Origin: Chloroflexota bacterium
Lineage (GTDB): Bacteria; Chloroflexota; Dormibacteria; CF-121
Length of the DNA: 34,679 nucleotides
Direction: 5' to 3'
Assembly (NCBI GenBank): GCA_005881235.1
Contig: VBEQ01000147.1
Coordinates: 1-34,679 of the forward strand
The notes under the pieces are model-generated. The model ran no database searches and was not told the origin of the DNA. It worked only from the letters and a program-made list of their open reading frames with translations. Position 1 is the first letter of the stretch, and each line of letters begins with the position of its first letter. Shown piece after piece: positions 34,050 through 34,679 of this stretch. The position numbers were made by a program, and so were the translations under genes.

Positions 34050-34679
34050 GTGACCTACCTCCCCAACGCCGACGCCGAGCGCGCCGAGATGCTCAAAGCG
34101 CTCGAGCTGGAGAGCATCGACGGCCTGTTCACGCACCTCCCCGAGGCACTCAAATTGGATCGCGTCGACCTCCCCGAGCCGCTCTCCGAGGTGGAATTGG
34201 TGCAGTACGTTCGCGAGCTCGGCCGCCTGAACGCGAGGATTTCGCCGGCGAACAGCTTTCTGGGTGCTGGCGCCTCGCGACGCTTCAGTCCGGCGATCGT
34301 CAATCAGGTCATTTCGCGACCGGACTTCTATACGACCTACACGCCCTACCAGGCGGAGGCCAGCCAGGGCACGCTGCAGGCGACCTACGAGTTTCAGAGC
34401 ATGATCACCCTTCTCACCGGACTGGATGTGGCGAACGCCTCCCTGTACGACGGCGCGACGGCGCTGGCGGAAGCAACGGCGATGGCGGTCGCCCACACGA
34501 ACCGCCAGAACGTGGTTGTGGCCGGCGCGCTTCATCCCGAGTACGCGCAGGTGCTCAAGACCTACTCCGAGGCCCAGCAGTACGAGATCCTGCGGGTCGC
34601 GCCCGGGGCCGATGGCCGGGTCGACCTCGCGAAGCTGGAGCAGGCCGTCACCAGCACCACCGCCGCGCTCATCCTGCAG
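34050..34679 (+). CDS. gcvPA: Glycine dehydrogenase (decarboxylating) subunit 1, truncated by window end
   Basis: From GTG 34050: MTYLPNADAERAEMLKALELESIDGLFTHLPEAL...SFLGAGASRRFSPAIVNQVISRPDFYTTYTPYQAEASQGTLQATYEFQSMITLLTGLDVANASLYDGATALAEA. Confidence 0.94.
   Translation, partial: MTYLPNADAERAEMLKALELESIDGLFTHLPEALKLDRVDLPEPLSEVELVQYVRELGRLNARISPANSFLGAGASRRFSPAIVNQVISRPDFYTTYTPYQAEASQGTLQATYEFQSMITLLTGLDVANASLYDGATALAEATAMAVAHTNRQNVVVAGALHPEYAQVLKTYSEAQQYEILRVAPGADGRVDLAKLEQAVTSTTAALILQ

Overview
GC-rich bacterial chromosomal window that spans a probable replication origin. Leftward cluster: dnaA, dnaN, recF, a DUF721/DciA-like gene and a UvrD-like helicase with a C-terminal RecB-type nuclease domain. 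Rightward cluster: rpmH, rnpA, yidD, yidC and jag/khpB. The two clusters diverge from an intergenic region holding two perfect inverted DnaA boxes. Further right are an M16 peptidase, lepB, ndk, a convergent parB-parA pair with a parS-like palindrome in the 16-bp ndk/parB gap, a CPBP protease, a slipin/NfeD pair and a gcvT-gcvH-gcvPA operon preceded by a small degenerate sigma-70-like gene. Left of the origin are a FemAB-FemAB-histidine kinase-response regulator operon, a three-repeat DUF4388/PATAN-like protein, an SbsA-Ig/beta-propeller lipoprotein, MFS and MMPL transporters, a TetR regulator, an MshA-like GT4, an MGDG-synthase-like GT28 and a cysteine hydrolase. Gene content suggests a Chloroflexota/Dormibacterota-like or related deep Terrabacteria lineage, but this is inference only. 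Most of the window is core genome. I saw no tRNA, rRNA, CRISPR array or mobile element. The best leads are the degenerate sigma-like protein heading the gcv operon, the coupled recF-dciA-helicase/nuclease operon, the parS-like site, the tandem PATAN protein, and the origin-region gene order. All calls come from reading motifs and ORFs; no database search was run.
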